A stretch of 64,000 bases of DNA from Croceibacterium atlanticum. Lineage in GTDB: Bacteria; Pseudomonadota; Alphaproteobacteria; Sphingomonadales; Sphingomonadaceae. The DNA lies in assembly GCF_001008165.2 (NCBI RefSeq), contig NZ_CP011452.2, positions 2,170,001-2,234,000 of the forward strand, given 5' to 3'. Position 1 is the first letter of the stretch. The number at the start of each line of letters is the position of its first letter. Of this stretch, positions 43,634 to 51,974 are shown piece by piece. The translations under genes were made by a program, and so were the position numbers. The notes below the pieces were generated by a model. The model searched no databases. It was given only the letters and a program-made list of their open reading frames with translations, and was not told the origin of the DNA.

Positions 43634-44389
43634 TCAGAAGCGGAATTGCGTTCCCACGTAAACCGCCTGGCTATCCTGCTTGGCAGCATCGGAAATCGGC
43701 GCCAGCCGATCGCGATCCTGGGAATAGCGCACGCCCGCCGTGACATCGAGATTGCGAGTCACGCGATAGCTACCCGCCAGATCCACGGTCTGATCGACCG
43801 ACGAATCGATAGTGCGGGAAGCGCTGCCAGCCTTGATGTCTTCATCCACGGCAATGCGCGCGGCGAATCGGCTGGGCTTTTCCTTCGCGCCGGGGGACGG
43901 CTGGAATGCGGAAAGATCGGGAATATTCGCGTCGGACAGCGACTGCGAAATGGAAGGAGCCTGAGCCTTGGCAAAGGCCTGATATCCGCGAGAGATACCG
44001 AGATTGTAGCGCATCGGCGCGATGCGAACCGCTTCGCCCGCGACCTTTTCCTGCGCGCGATCGATCGCGGAGCGGATGGAGAAGGACCGAACCTCATCCT
44101 CGTCCACGCGGACGGCAACTGTCACCGAACGGCTGGCACCTTCGGCAACACCGGCCGGAGTGAAACGCATCAGGCGAGCATTATCCCCGCCGCGACTGGC
44201 CACAAGCTGCGCGATGCGCGGATCGCCGCCTGCCGGAGTCAGTGCGCCAAACTGGCCACCCACTGCAACGCTCACGGGATTTTCGATACCGGCGAGTGCA
44301 AGGCCAGCGCTGGGCAGAGCGAAAGCAGCCGCGCCGCAGATCGCTGCGGCCATCATGCGCCTGGCGCGTGATTTACGGTTCCTTTTCAC
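43634..44389 (-). CDS. Hypothetical exported protein with outer-membrane-like C-terminus
   Basis: 251 residues. A basic n-region (MKRNRKSRARR) and hydrophobic core to LALAGIE form a signal peptide. The last ~60 residues alternate in beta-strand fashion (DLAGSYRVTRNLDVTAGVRYSQDRDR, DSQAVYVGTQFRF) and end in Phe, as outer-membrane beta-barrel proteins do. The total length suggests a small barrel or a domain attached to the outer membrane. No family is recognised. It has its own terminator; it is divergent from the DUF3576 gene. Confidence 0.8.
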   Translation of the reverse strand: MKRNRKSRARRMMAAAICGAAAFALPSAGLALAGIENPVSVAVGGQFGALTPAGGDPRIAQLVASRGGDNARLMRFTPAGVAEGASRSVTVAVRVDEDEVRSFSIRSAIDRAQEKVAGEAVRIAPMRYNLGISRGYQAFAKAQAPSISQSLSDANIPDLSAFQPSPGAKEKPSRFAARIAVDEDIKAGSASRTIDSSVDQTVDLAGSYRVTRNLDVTAGVRYSQDRDRLAPISDAAKQDSQAVYVGTQFRF

Positions 44390-44716
44390 CCAACTGCCTC
44401 AAATCGCCCCGTTTACACTCCCTGCCGAACAGACGATGTTCCCTCTTAACGGTTCCTGACCGGGTGCGGAGAATCATTCGATTCATTCGACAAACCATGC
44501 CTAATCCAGAAACGGGGCGTTTGGCCAGAAAACATTGTTGTACAAACCGGCCTTTTTTCCGACTGTTGCCGTCATCCAACAGCAATAATCAGGTTAAGCG
44601 GCCATTCACCGCGGGAAGTCCCAACAGATACGCGGTCCGGTGAACCTTGCCGCGTGCCCCTGTACGGTTATAGAGGCGCACCGGGTCAAAGCCCGTCAAC
44701 GAATTACAGGACCGAT
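44390..44716. other. 327-base intergenic region with a direct repeat and promoter-like boxes
   Basis: Divergent spacer between two envelope-protein genes. It holds a tandem TCATTCGA (44474-44481 and 44483-44490), a GAATC/GATTC dyad over the first copy, the palindrome TTGTACAA in the tract ATTGTTGTACAAACC, and a T6 run nearby. I see no gene or structured RNA I can name. Confidence 0.5.
44646..44673 (+). promoter_or_regulatory. Candidate promoter of the DUF3576 lipoprotein gene
   Basis: CTTGCC (44646-44651) matches the -35 CTTGAC at five of six, and TTATAG (44668-44673) resembles the -10 CTATAT, with a 16-base spacer. Transcription would begin near 44680, about 36 bases before ATG 44717. Confidence 0.4.
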
Positions 44717-45193
44717 ATGTCACGAGCGAGTTTTGCGAACGCCCTATCCGGCACACCTGCCGCACGGACCCTGTCCCGCGCGCTGCTGACCGGGGCGCTG
44801 GGACTGGGCCTTTCGGCCTGCGGTGGCGGCGGCGAACGGCCGGAAGCCGATATCGCGGCATCGCAAGTGACCGCGATCGGCGTGAATTCCTATCTCTGGC
44901 GGGCCAGCCTGGAGACCCTGTCCTTCATGCCGCTGACGCAGGCGGACAGTTCCGGCGGCGTGCTGATCACCGACTGGTATTCCAATCCGGGCAATCCGAA
45001 CGAGCGGATGAAGATTTCGGTTTCCATTCTCGATCAGGATCTGCGGGCTGATGCGCTGCGCGTGGCGGCCAGCCGCCAGACCTTGCAGGGCGGCACCTGG
45101 GTGGAAGCGCCGGTGCAGGCGGCCACCGTACAGCGGCTGGAAGACATTATCCTGACCAAGGCACGCGCACTGCGCCATTCGGCTGTCGGCTAA
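44717..45193 (+). CDS. DUF3576 domain lipoprotein
   Basis: 158 residues. The signal ends in a lipobox (GLGLSAC) followed by GGGG; the body ([38 protein letters not shown]) matches the alphaproteobacterial DUF3576 family, of unknown function, thought to lie in the envelope. ATG 44717 has AGGA at five bases; a longer frame from 44654 lacks support. It lies 32 bases upstream of leuS and heads the leuS-lptE-holA run. Its placement with lptE fits an outer-membrane assembly theme (inference). Confidence 0.9.
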   Translation: MSRASFANALSGTPAARTLSRALLTGALGLGLSACGGGGERPEADIAASQVTAIGVNSYLWRASLETLSFMPLTQADSSGGVLITDWYSNPGNPNERMKISVSILDQDLRADALRVAASRQTLQGGTWVEAPVQAATVQRLEDIILTKARALRHSAVG

Positions 45194-45225
45194 GCGCGCC
45201 GCCAACGGCATTCAGGGGTAAATCC

Positions 45226-47754
45226 ATGAGCGAGACACGTTTCGATCCGTCGCAGGCCGACGGGCGCTGGCAGCGTGCCTGGGACGAGGCGCGCACTTTC
45301 GAGGCAGACAGCAACAGCAGCAAGCCCAAAAGCTATGTGCTGGAGATGTTCCCCTATCCTTCAGGGCGCATCCATATCGGCCATGTGCGCAATTACACGA
45401 TGGGCGACGTGCTGGCCCGCTACAAGCGGATGACCGGGCACGAAGTGCTGCATCCGATGGGCTGGGACGCGTTCGGCATGCCGGCCGAAAACGCGGCGAT
45501 GGAAAAGGGCGTCCATCCTGCCGGCTGGACTTACGACAATATCGCCAACATGAAGGCGCAGCTGAAGCGGCTCGGCTTCGCGCTCGACTGGAGCCGCGAA
45601 TTCGCAACCTGCGATGCCGAATATTACGGCCATGAACAGGCATTGTTCATCGACCTGTACGAAGCCGGGCTCGTCTATCGCAAGGAAAGCGCCGTCAATT
45701 GGGATCCGGTCGACATGACCGTGCTCGCCAATGAACAGGTGATCGACGGGCGCGGCTGGCGTTCGGGCGCGCTGGTGGAAAAGCGCAAGCTGAACCAGTG
45801 GTTCCTCAAGATCACCCATTTCGCGGATGAGCTGCTGCAGGGCCTGGGCACGCTGGAAGACTGGCCGGAAAAGGTCCGGCTGATGCAGGAAAACTGGATC
45901 GGCAAGAGCACGGGCCTGCAATTCCGGTTCAAGGGCAGCAATTTCGACGAAGAGATCGAAGTCTATACGACGCGGCCCGATACGATCTTCGGCGCCAGCT
46001 TCGTGGCCGTGGCGGCGGACCACCCGCTGGCCCGCGCCGTGGGCGATACCGATCACCAGGCCGCCGCCTTCATCGAACAATGCCGCGAAGGCGGCACCAC
46101 GGCGGAAGAGATCGAAACCGCGGAAAAGCGCGGTTACGATACCGGGCTGAAAGTCGTCCATCCGATCTCGGGCAAGGAATTGCCGGTCTGGATCGCCAAT
46201 TTCGTGCTGATGGATTACGGCACCGGCGCGATCATGGCGGTGCCCGGGCATGATCAGCGCGATTTCGAATTCGCCACCAAATACAGCCTGCCGATCACCC
46301 GCGTGGTGGCCCCGCACAAGGAAGATGCCGACAAGCCGTTTGAAGGCGAGGCGGAAGCCGGGGACGGGATTCTGGTCAATTCCGATTTCCTGAACGGCTT
46401 CGATGTCGATACCGCCAAGCAGACCGTGATTGCGCGCGCCGGCATGGAAGGCTGGGGCGAAGGCAAGACCGTGTGGCGCCTGCGCGACTGGGGCGTTTCG
46501 CGCCAGCGTTACTGGGGCACGCCGATCCCCTTCATCCATTGCGACGATTGCGGCGTGGTGCCGGTGCCGAAGGAACAGCTGCCGGTAAAGCTGCCCGAGG
46601 ATGTCGATTTCTCCACTCCCGGCAATCCCCTGCTGCGGCACCCGACATGGAAGAACGTGTCCTGCCCCAAATGCGGCGCGGATGCGCAGCGGGAAACCGA
46701 TACGCTGGATACATTCGTCAATTCTTCCTGGTATTTCCTGCGCTTCGCCAGCCAGCCGGCAGACAAGCCCTTCGACAAGGACGAAGTGGCCGCCTGGATG
46801 CCGGTGGACCAGTATATTGGCGGTATCGAGCATGCGATCCTGCACCTGCTCTATGCCCGTTTCTGGACCCGCGCACTGGCCCATCTGGGCAAGCTGGACG
46901 TGGCAGAACCCTTCGCCAGCCTGTTCACGCAGGGCATGGTCACGCACGAAACCTATGAACGGAAAAACGCCGAAACGGGCCAGCCGGCCTATTTCAGCCC
47001 GGACGAGGTGGATCGCGGCGCAGATAATGCCGTGCTTAAGGCGGACGGCCAGCCGGTAACCATCGGCCCGGTGGTCAAGATGTCCAAGTCGAAGAAGAAT
47101 GTCGTCGATCCGGACATGATCGTGGCCCGTTACGGCGCCGATGCCGTGCGCTGGTTCATGCTGTCCGACAGCCCGCCGGAACGCGACCTGCCCTGGTCCG
47201 CCGCGGGAATCGAAGGCTGCGGCAAGTTCGTGCAGCGCCTGTGGCGGCTTTTCGCCCAATATGATGCGCAGACGAGCGGCGATGACAAGGCGCTGGCCCG
47301 CAAGACGCACCAGACCATCGCCGCCGTGGGCCAGGATATCGAGGCGCTGTCCTTCAACAAGGCAGTGGCGCGAATCTATGAACTGACCAGCGCCGCCGAA
47401 AAAGCCGCGCCTTCGGCCGACCGGAGTGCCGCGATCCGCGCGATCCTGTCACTCGTCGCGCCGATGATGCCGCATCTGGCCGAAGAAGCCTGGGCCAGCA
47501 TTGGCGGCGAAGGGCTGGTGGCCGATGCCGCTTGGCCCGCAGTGGACGAAGCGCTGCTGGTCGAGGATGAAGTGACCATCGCCGTGCAGGTGAAGGGCAA
47601 GCTGCGCGATACGCTGACTGTCGCCAAGGGCCTGCCCAAGCCGGAGCTGGAGAGGCTTGCGCTTGCCAGCGAGAAGGTCCAGCGTTCGATCGACGGAGCG
47701 GAAATCCGCAAGGTGATCGTGGTGCCCGACAGGCTGGTCAATATCGTCGTATGA
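45226..47754 (+). CDS. leuS: Leucyl-tRNA synthetase
   Basis: 842 residues, class Ia. HIGH is at residues 50-53 ([13 protein letters not shown]) and KMSKS at 618-622 ([14 protein letters not shown]). The CP1 editing domain lies between ([22 protein letters not shown], then [14 protein letters not shown]). The anticodon-binding helical domain and C-terminal extension complete it. All key motifs are intact. Its stop overlaps the lptE start (ATGA), a tight coupling to an LPS-assembly gene. Confidence 0.98.
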   Translation: MSETRFDPSQADGRWQRAWDEARTFEADSNSSKPKSYVLEMFPYPSGRIHIGHVRNYTMGDVLARYKRMTGHEVLHPMGWDAFGMPAENAAMEKGVHPAGWTYDNIANMKAQLKRLGFALDWSREFATCDAEYYGHEQALFIDLYEAGLVYRKESAVNWDPVDMTVLANEQVIDGRGWRSGALVEKRKLNQWFLKITHFADELLQGLGTLEDWPEKVRLMQENWIGKSTGLQFRFKGSNFDEEIEVYTTRPDTIFGASFVAVAADHPLARAVGDTDHQAAAFIEQCREGGTTAEEIETAEKRGYDTGLKVVHPISGKELPVWIANFVLMDYGTGAIMAVPGHDQRDFEFATKYSLPITRVVAPHKEDADKPFEGEAEAGDGILVNSDFLNGFDVDTAKQTVIARAGMEGWGEGKTVWRLRDWGVSRQRYWGTPIPFIHCDDCGVVPVPKEQLPVKLPEDVDFSTPGNPLLRHPTWKNVSCPKCGADAQRETDTLDTFVNSSWYFLRFASQPADKPFDKDEVAAWMPVDQYIGGIEHAILHLLYARFWTRALAHLGKLDVAEPFASLFTQGMVTHETYERKNAETGQPAYFSPDEVDRGADNAVLKADGQPVTIGPVVKMSKSKKNVVDPDMIVARYGADAVRWFMLSDSPPERDLPWSAAGIEGCGKFVQRLWRLFAQYDAQTSGDDKALARKTHQTIAAVGQDIEALSFNKAVARIYELTSAAEKAAPSADRSAAIRAILSLVAPMMPHLAEEAWASIGGEGLVADAAWPAVDEALLVEDEVTIAVQVKGKLRDTLTVAKGLPKPELERLALASEKVQRSIDGAEIRKVIVVPDRLVNIVV

Positions 47755-48242
47755 AGCGTTTGCTGCCCCTTGCCCTGATTGCATCTTCGCTGGCGGGCTG
47801 CGGATTGCAGCCGATGTATGCCGGCGGCGGAAACGGGGCGGTGGCGCAGGGGCTGGCCGCCGTGGAAGTCTCCCCGATTGAAGGGCGCGCGGGCTGGCTG
47901 GTCCGCAACGCCCTGCGGGACCGGCTGGGCCAGGGCGGCGATGGCACGGCGCAATACCGGCTCGACATTCTGCTGGACGATCAGCTGGAAGGGCTGGGCC
48001 TGCTGACCGATGAAACCATCGGGCGGGAACGGCGCACATTGCGGGCACGCTATCAACTGGTCGATCTGGCCAGCGGGGATATCGTGGTGGATGCCACGGC
48101 CGGATCCGATGCGGGGATCGACGTGGTTTCTTCCGAATATGCCACGATCGCGGCGGAACAGACCGCGCTGGAAAATCTCGCCCGGGATGTGGCAGACCGG
48201 ATCATCACGCGTCTGACGCTGGAACTGCGCGAACAATCGTGA
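47751..48242 (+). CDS. lptE: LPS assembly lipoprotein LptE
   Basis: 163 residues. Lipoprotein signal with lipobox LAGC, then GLQPMYAGG, the GLQPxY motif typical of alphaproteobacterial LptE. Alternating strand and helix segments follow ([36 protein letters not shown]). LptE plugs the LptD barrel that inserts LPS into the outer leaflet. It overlaps leuS by four bases and holA by four bases, the leuS-lptE-holA order seen widely in proteobacteria. Confidence 0.93.
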   Translation: MKRLLPLALIASSLAGCGLQPMYAGGGNGAVAQGLAAVEVSPIEGRAGWLVRNALRDRLGQGGDGTAQYRLDILLDDQLEGLGLLTDETIGRERRTLRARYQLVDLASGDIVVDATAGSDAGIDVVSSEYATIAAEQTALENLARDVADRIITRLTLELREQS

Positions 48243-49285
48243 AGGCGACCCAGCGCGATTTCGGCAATGTTGCGCCGAAAGCGGCGAAACAGGCACGGGT
48301 GGCCTTTTTCTGCGGGCCGGATGAAGCCGGCGCCTCCTCCGCCGCTGCGAAACTGATCGGCCTGCTGCCCGATGCCGGGGAACGGATCGAATTCAGCGGA
48401 TCGGAATTGCGGTCGGACCCGGTGAAGCTGGGTGACGAAGCCCGATCAACCTCCCTGTTTGGCGGGACGCGGCACATCTATGTGCGCGCCACGGGGGACG
48501 AAGCGCATGACGCGGTAAAAACCTATCTGGAAGCGGTGGATTTCGGCCAGGCCGATGGCGCCTGTCCGGTGGTGATCGTGGCCACCAATGCGACGGACAA
48601 ATCGCGCACCGCCAAATTGCTGGAAAAACGGGCGGACGGGCTGGTGGCCATGTTCTACCCGCCGGATCTGCGCAGCGTGACGGACGAAGTCCGCCGCATG
48701 GCCGGGGCGGCCGGGCTGACGCTGGGCGGCGACATTGCCGAACAGATCGCCCGCGCATCCGGCCTCGATGTCCGGCTGGCACAATCGGAAGTAACCAAGC
48801 TCGCCCTCTATCTCGACGCATCGCCGCAGGCCCCGCGCAAGGCGGATGCCGAAGCATTGGCCGCTATCGGCGCGAAGACGGAAGAAGATGGCTTCATGCC
48901 GCTGGTGAATGCGGTGCTGTCGGGCCAGGTCAACCGGCTTCAGGGCGAACTGCAACGCTTTGCGGAGGTTTCGCTCAACCCGGTGGGCGTGTTGCTGGCG
49001 CTGGAACGGCGCGCCGCGCAGCTCGCGCAATTGACTGCCAGGCTGGGGCAGAATGGCAATATCAATGCCCTGCTGGATGCGGAACAGAAGGCGCACCGCG
49101 TGTTCTGGCGCGACAAGCGCGACCTGACCGAACAATTGGGCCGATGGAACGCGCGCAAGCTGGACCGGCTGGTCCATCGGCTGGCGGCAACGCATCGCGC
49201 GCTTCTGGGCAACAGCCAGTCGGCCGAATTGCTGCTGGCGCAGGAGTTGGTCGAAATCACCCGCTTCGCCGCCGCCCGCAGATAA
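48239..49285 (+). CDS. holA: DNA polymerase III delta subunit
   Basis: 348 residues. Part of the clamp loader; opens the beta sliding clamp. The N-terminal AAA-like domain starts ARVAFFCGPDEAGASSAAAKLI (a degenerate nucleotide loop, as normal for delta). The body has VIVATNATDKSRTAKLLEKRADG and the C-terminal collar helices around LLALERRAAQLAQL. It starts at GTG 48239, inside the end of lptE. Length and gene order support the call. Confidence 0.93.
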   Translation: MKATQRDFGNVAPKAAKQARVAFFCGPDEAGASSAAAKLIGLLPDAGERIEFSGSELRSDPVKLGDEARSTSLFGGTRHIYVRATGDEAHDAVKTYLEAVDFGQADGACPVVIVATNATDKSRTAKLLEKRADGLVAMFYPPDLRSVTDEVRRMAGAAGLTLGGDIAEQIARASGLDVRLAQSEVTKLALYLDASPQAPRKADAEALAAIGAKTEEDGFMPLVNAVLSGQVNRLQGELQRFAEVSLNPVGVLLALERRAAQLAQLTARLGQNGNINALLDAEQKAHRVFWRDKRDLTEQLGRWNARKLDRLVHRLAATHRALLGNSQSAELLLAQELVEITRFAAARR

Positions 49286-49330
49286 AGGCGCGTCTTGCCC
49301 TCCTGCGCGACAGCTCCCACAAAGGTCCAC

Positions 49331-50062
49331 ATGGAAGACGCGCAAATCCACTCAATGCCCGATGGACGGAAGATCGCCTTCCACTTCACCCCGGGCGCCA
49401 GGCCGGCCCTTGTTTTCCTGCCCGGCTATATGTCCGACATGCAGGGCGGCAAGGCGACTGCCCTGTTCGATTGGGCGAAGCGCGAAGGCCGGGCCTGCCT
49501 GCTGCTGGACTATTCCGGATGCGGCGAAAGCGATGGCGATTTTGCCGATGGTACGCTGTCGCGCTGGTGCGATGAAGTGATTTCTCTGATCCACGCCCGG
49601 ATAGAAGGTCCGGTCGTGCTGGTGGGATCTTCCATGGGCGGCTGGCTGATGCTGCTGGCGGGCCGCACACTGGGGGAAAGGCTGGCAGGGCTGGTGGGAA
49701 TCGCCGCCGCGCCGGACTTCACCGATTGGGGATATGACGAAGCGCAACAGCGCAAGCTGGCGCAGGGCGAAACCGTCTTTGAAGACAACCCCTATGGCCC
49801 GGACCCGACGCCAACCCATGCCGAATTCTGGGCCGACGGACAGGCGCAGCGGCTGCTGCATGGCGAAATTCCGATCGATTGCCCCGTAAGATTACTCCAC
49901 GGACAGGAAGACAATGACGTGCCGCCCGAAATATCATTGCGGCTGGCACGGGCGCTGCGTTCACCCGATGTGCAGGTCACGCTGGTCAAGGGTGGGGACC
50001 ACCGCCTTTCGCGCGACGGTGACATAGAATTGCTGCTGCGAACCGTCGGCGCGATCACCTGA
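49331..50062 (+). CDS. Alpha/beta hydrolase (ABHD10-like)
   Basis: 243 residues. Nucleophile elbow VGSSMGGWLML (Ser), acid residue in LLHGQEDNDVPPE, and His in GGDHRLSRDGD complete a Ser-Asp-His triad. The overall sequence resembles ABHD10-type thioesterases and other small carboxylesterases; the substrate is unknown. There is no signal peptide. ATG 49331 has AAAGG at five bases; a frame from 49295 is rejected. It lies 45 bases after holA and just before the TPR gene, probably the same transcript. Confidence 0.88.
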   Translation: MEDAQIHSMPDGRKIAFHFTPGARPALVFLPGYMSDMQGGKATALFDWAKREGRACLLLDYSGCGESDGDFADGTLSRWCDEVISLIHARIEGPVVLVGSSMGGWLMLLAGRTLGERLAGLVGIAAAPDFTDWGYDEAQQRKLAQGETVFEDNPYGPDPTPTHAEFWADGQAQRLLHGEIPIDCPVRLLHGQEDNDVPPEISLRLARALRSPDVQVTLVKGGDHRLSRDGDIELLLRTVGAIT

Positions 50063-50073
50063 CCGGAATCGTT

Positions 50074-50850
50074 ATGCCCGCCATCGCCATCGCTTCGCTG
50101 TTGCTTGCCCAGTCAGCCGCCGCTCTCCCGCCATTGCAGCAGGATCGGCTCAAGACCTGCCTGGCCCAGGCGCGGACGGATCCGGCAACGGCAATCGTCA
50201 CCGCTTCGGGCTGGCTTTCGGAAGCGGCGGGCCCGGATCGCAGCCTGCCGCAGCAATGTCTGGGCACGGCCTATACCAGCCTGCTGCGCTGGGACGCGGC
50301 GGAAAGCGCCTTCCTCGCCGCCCGCACCGCAGCGTTGGACAGTGAACCGGCGGCAAAGGCGCGCTTTGCCACAATGGCGGGCAATGCCGCGCTGGCAGCG
50401 GGAAATTACCCGGCGGCCCTGTCCGATTTCGACCTTGCCCTGGCGGATGCAGACACGGCGCAGGACGGCGAATTGATCGGCAGCGTCGAAACGGACCGGG
50501 CCCGCGCCCTCGTTGCGCTCGGACGGGAAGATGACGCGGCAAATGCGCTGGAACGGGCACGCGAATCGGCACCGCAAAACGGAACGGCCTGGTTGCTTTC
50601 GGCCACGCTGGCGCGGCGGCAGGATGATCTGGCATCGGCGCAGGCACTGATCGAAACCGCAGGTGCGCTTCTTCCGGCCGATCCGGCGGTCGGGCTGGAA
50701 GCGGGCGTTATCGCGGCGCTTGCCGGTGATGATGAAGCGGCCGCGAAGAGCTGGCAATCGGTCGTCGATACCGCGCCCAACTCCCCCGAGGCGGCAACGG
50801 CGCTCGGCTATTTATCGCAAATCGGAGAAGCGCAGGTGCGCGGCAGATGA
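50074..50850 (+). CDS. Exported tetratricopeptide-repeat protein
   Basis: 258 residues. A short signal-like N-terminus (MPAIAIASLLLAQSAAA) leads into alanine-rich helical repeats with TPR spacing: AAGNYPAALSDFDLALADAD, ALGREDDAANALERARESAP, and LAGDDEAAAKSWQSVVDTAPNSPEA. It would act as a periplasmic protein-protein scaffold. There is no catalytic motif. Its stop overlaps the LLM flavoprotein start (50847-50850), so they are translated together, though a functional link is not obvious. Confidence 0.82.
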   Translation: MPAIAIASLLLAQSAAALPPLQQDRLKTCLAQARTDPATAIVTASGWLSEAAGPDRSLPQQCLGTAYTSLLRWDAAESAFLAARTAALDSEPAAKARFATMAGNAALAAGNYPAALSDFDLALADADTAQDGELIGSVETDRARALVALGREDDAANALERARESAPQNGTAWLLSATLARRQDDLASAQALIETAGALLPADPAVGLEAGVIAALAGDDEAAAKSWQSVVDTAPNSPEAATALGYLSQIGEAQVRGR

Positions 50851-51827
50851 TCCCCCTATCAGTTCTCGATCTCGTGCCGGTGCGCGAAGGCAGCGGCATT
50901 TCCGAAGCATTGGCAGAAGCCGGCAAGCTGGCGGCCACGGCGGAAGAGGCAGGCTACAAACGCTATTGGGTGGCAGAACACCACGCCACCGCCGGAGTGG
51001 CGGGCGGGGCCGTGTCGGTCGTGCTGGCGCATATCGGCCATTGCACCTCCACCATTCGCATCGGTGCGGGCGGGATCATGCTGCCCAACCACAATCCCTT
51101 CGTGATTGCAGAACAATTCGGCACGCTGGATGCCCTGTTTCCCGGACGGGTGGATCTTGGCCTTGGCCGCGCACCCGGCGCGGCGGGCATTGTCGCCCGC
51201 GCACTGCGCAAGGATCTGCACCGCGCCGCCGAACAATTCCCGCAGGACGTGCTGGAACTGCGCGCCCTGATGCGCGGCGATCTGGAATTGCCCATCACCG
51301 CCACGCCCGGCCTTGGCGCACAGGTGGAAATGTGGATGCTGGGTTCCAGCCTTTTCGGTGCGCAACTGGCCGCGCAACTGGGCCTGCCCTATGCCTTTGC
51401 CAGCCATTTCGCGCCCGATCATCTGGATGCGGCGCTGGAAACCTATCGCAGCAATTTCCGCCCCTCGGCCAGCCTCGAAAAGCCGCATGTCATGGCGGCG
51501 ATGACGGTGATCGCGGCGGAAAGTGATGCGGAGGCGGAACTGGTCGCATCATCGCAGGATCAGAGCTTCGTTCGCCTGCGCAGCGGCGATCCGGGCAAGC
51601 TGCCGCCGCCGGTAAAGGACTATAAGGCAAACCTTCCGGTCAGCGCCCAGGCCATGCTGGAACGGCTGTCCGTCGCCAGGACGGTGGGATCACCCGCCAC
51701 GGTGCGTGAAGGCATTGCCCGTTTCGTGGAGCGCACCCGGGCGGACGAGCTGATCCTGTCCGGCGCGACCTATGATCCCGCCGCCCGGCAGCATTCGCTG
51801 AAACTGGTCATGGAGGCGCTGGGCTGA
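50847..51827 (+). CDS. LLM-class flavin-dependent oxidoreductase
   Basis: 326 residues, luciferase-like TIM barrel that binds FMN or F420-like flavin. The signature features are RYWVAEHHATAGVAGGA, IRIGAGGIMLPNHNPFVIAEQFGTLDALFPGRVDLGLGRAPG and the later GSPATVREGIARF. It is of the small alkanal-monooxygenase-like group often annotated MsnO8. The substrate is unknown. It is coupled to the TPR gene by overlapping start and stop. Confidence 0.92.
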   Translation: MIPLSVLDLVPVREGSGISEALAEAGKLAATAEEAGYKRYWVAEHHATAGVAGGAVSVVLAHIGHCTSTIRIGAGGIMLPNHNPFVIAEQFGTLDALFPGRVDLGLGRAPGAAGIVARALRKDLHRAAEQFPQDVLELRALMRGDLELPITATPGLGAQVEMWMLGSSLFGAQLAAQLGLPYAFASHFAPDHLDAALETYRSNFRPSASLEKPHVMAAMTVIAAESDAEAELVASSQDQSFVRLRSGDPGKLPPPVKDYKANLPVSAQAMLERLSVARTVGSPATVREGIARFVERTRADELILSGATYDPAARQHSLKLVMEALG

Positions 51828-51876
51828 TCTATATCGCGGTGGCCGGAATTACGCGCGCTGCCATGAATGACAGGCA

Positions 51877-51905
51877 TTCACTTTTTATTACAAGTGATAC
51901 TATCT
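51877..51905 (+). promoter_or_regulatory. NAD-GDH promoter with an inverted repeat between -35 and -10
   Basis: TTCACT (51877-51882) and CTATCT (51900-51905) are 17 bases apart. A perfect dyad TCACTT (51878-51883)/AAGTGA (51892-51897) with an 8-base centre fills the spacer, the classic place for a repressor. The area is notably AT-rich. Start of transcription would be ~51912, 60 bases before the gene. Confidence 0.5.
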
Positions 51906-51974
51906 GGCCGTCGAGGAACGAACGGCGCGGCGGGACCATTGCCCGAATGCGACCGTAAAGGGAGAGCTAAAGAA

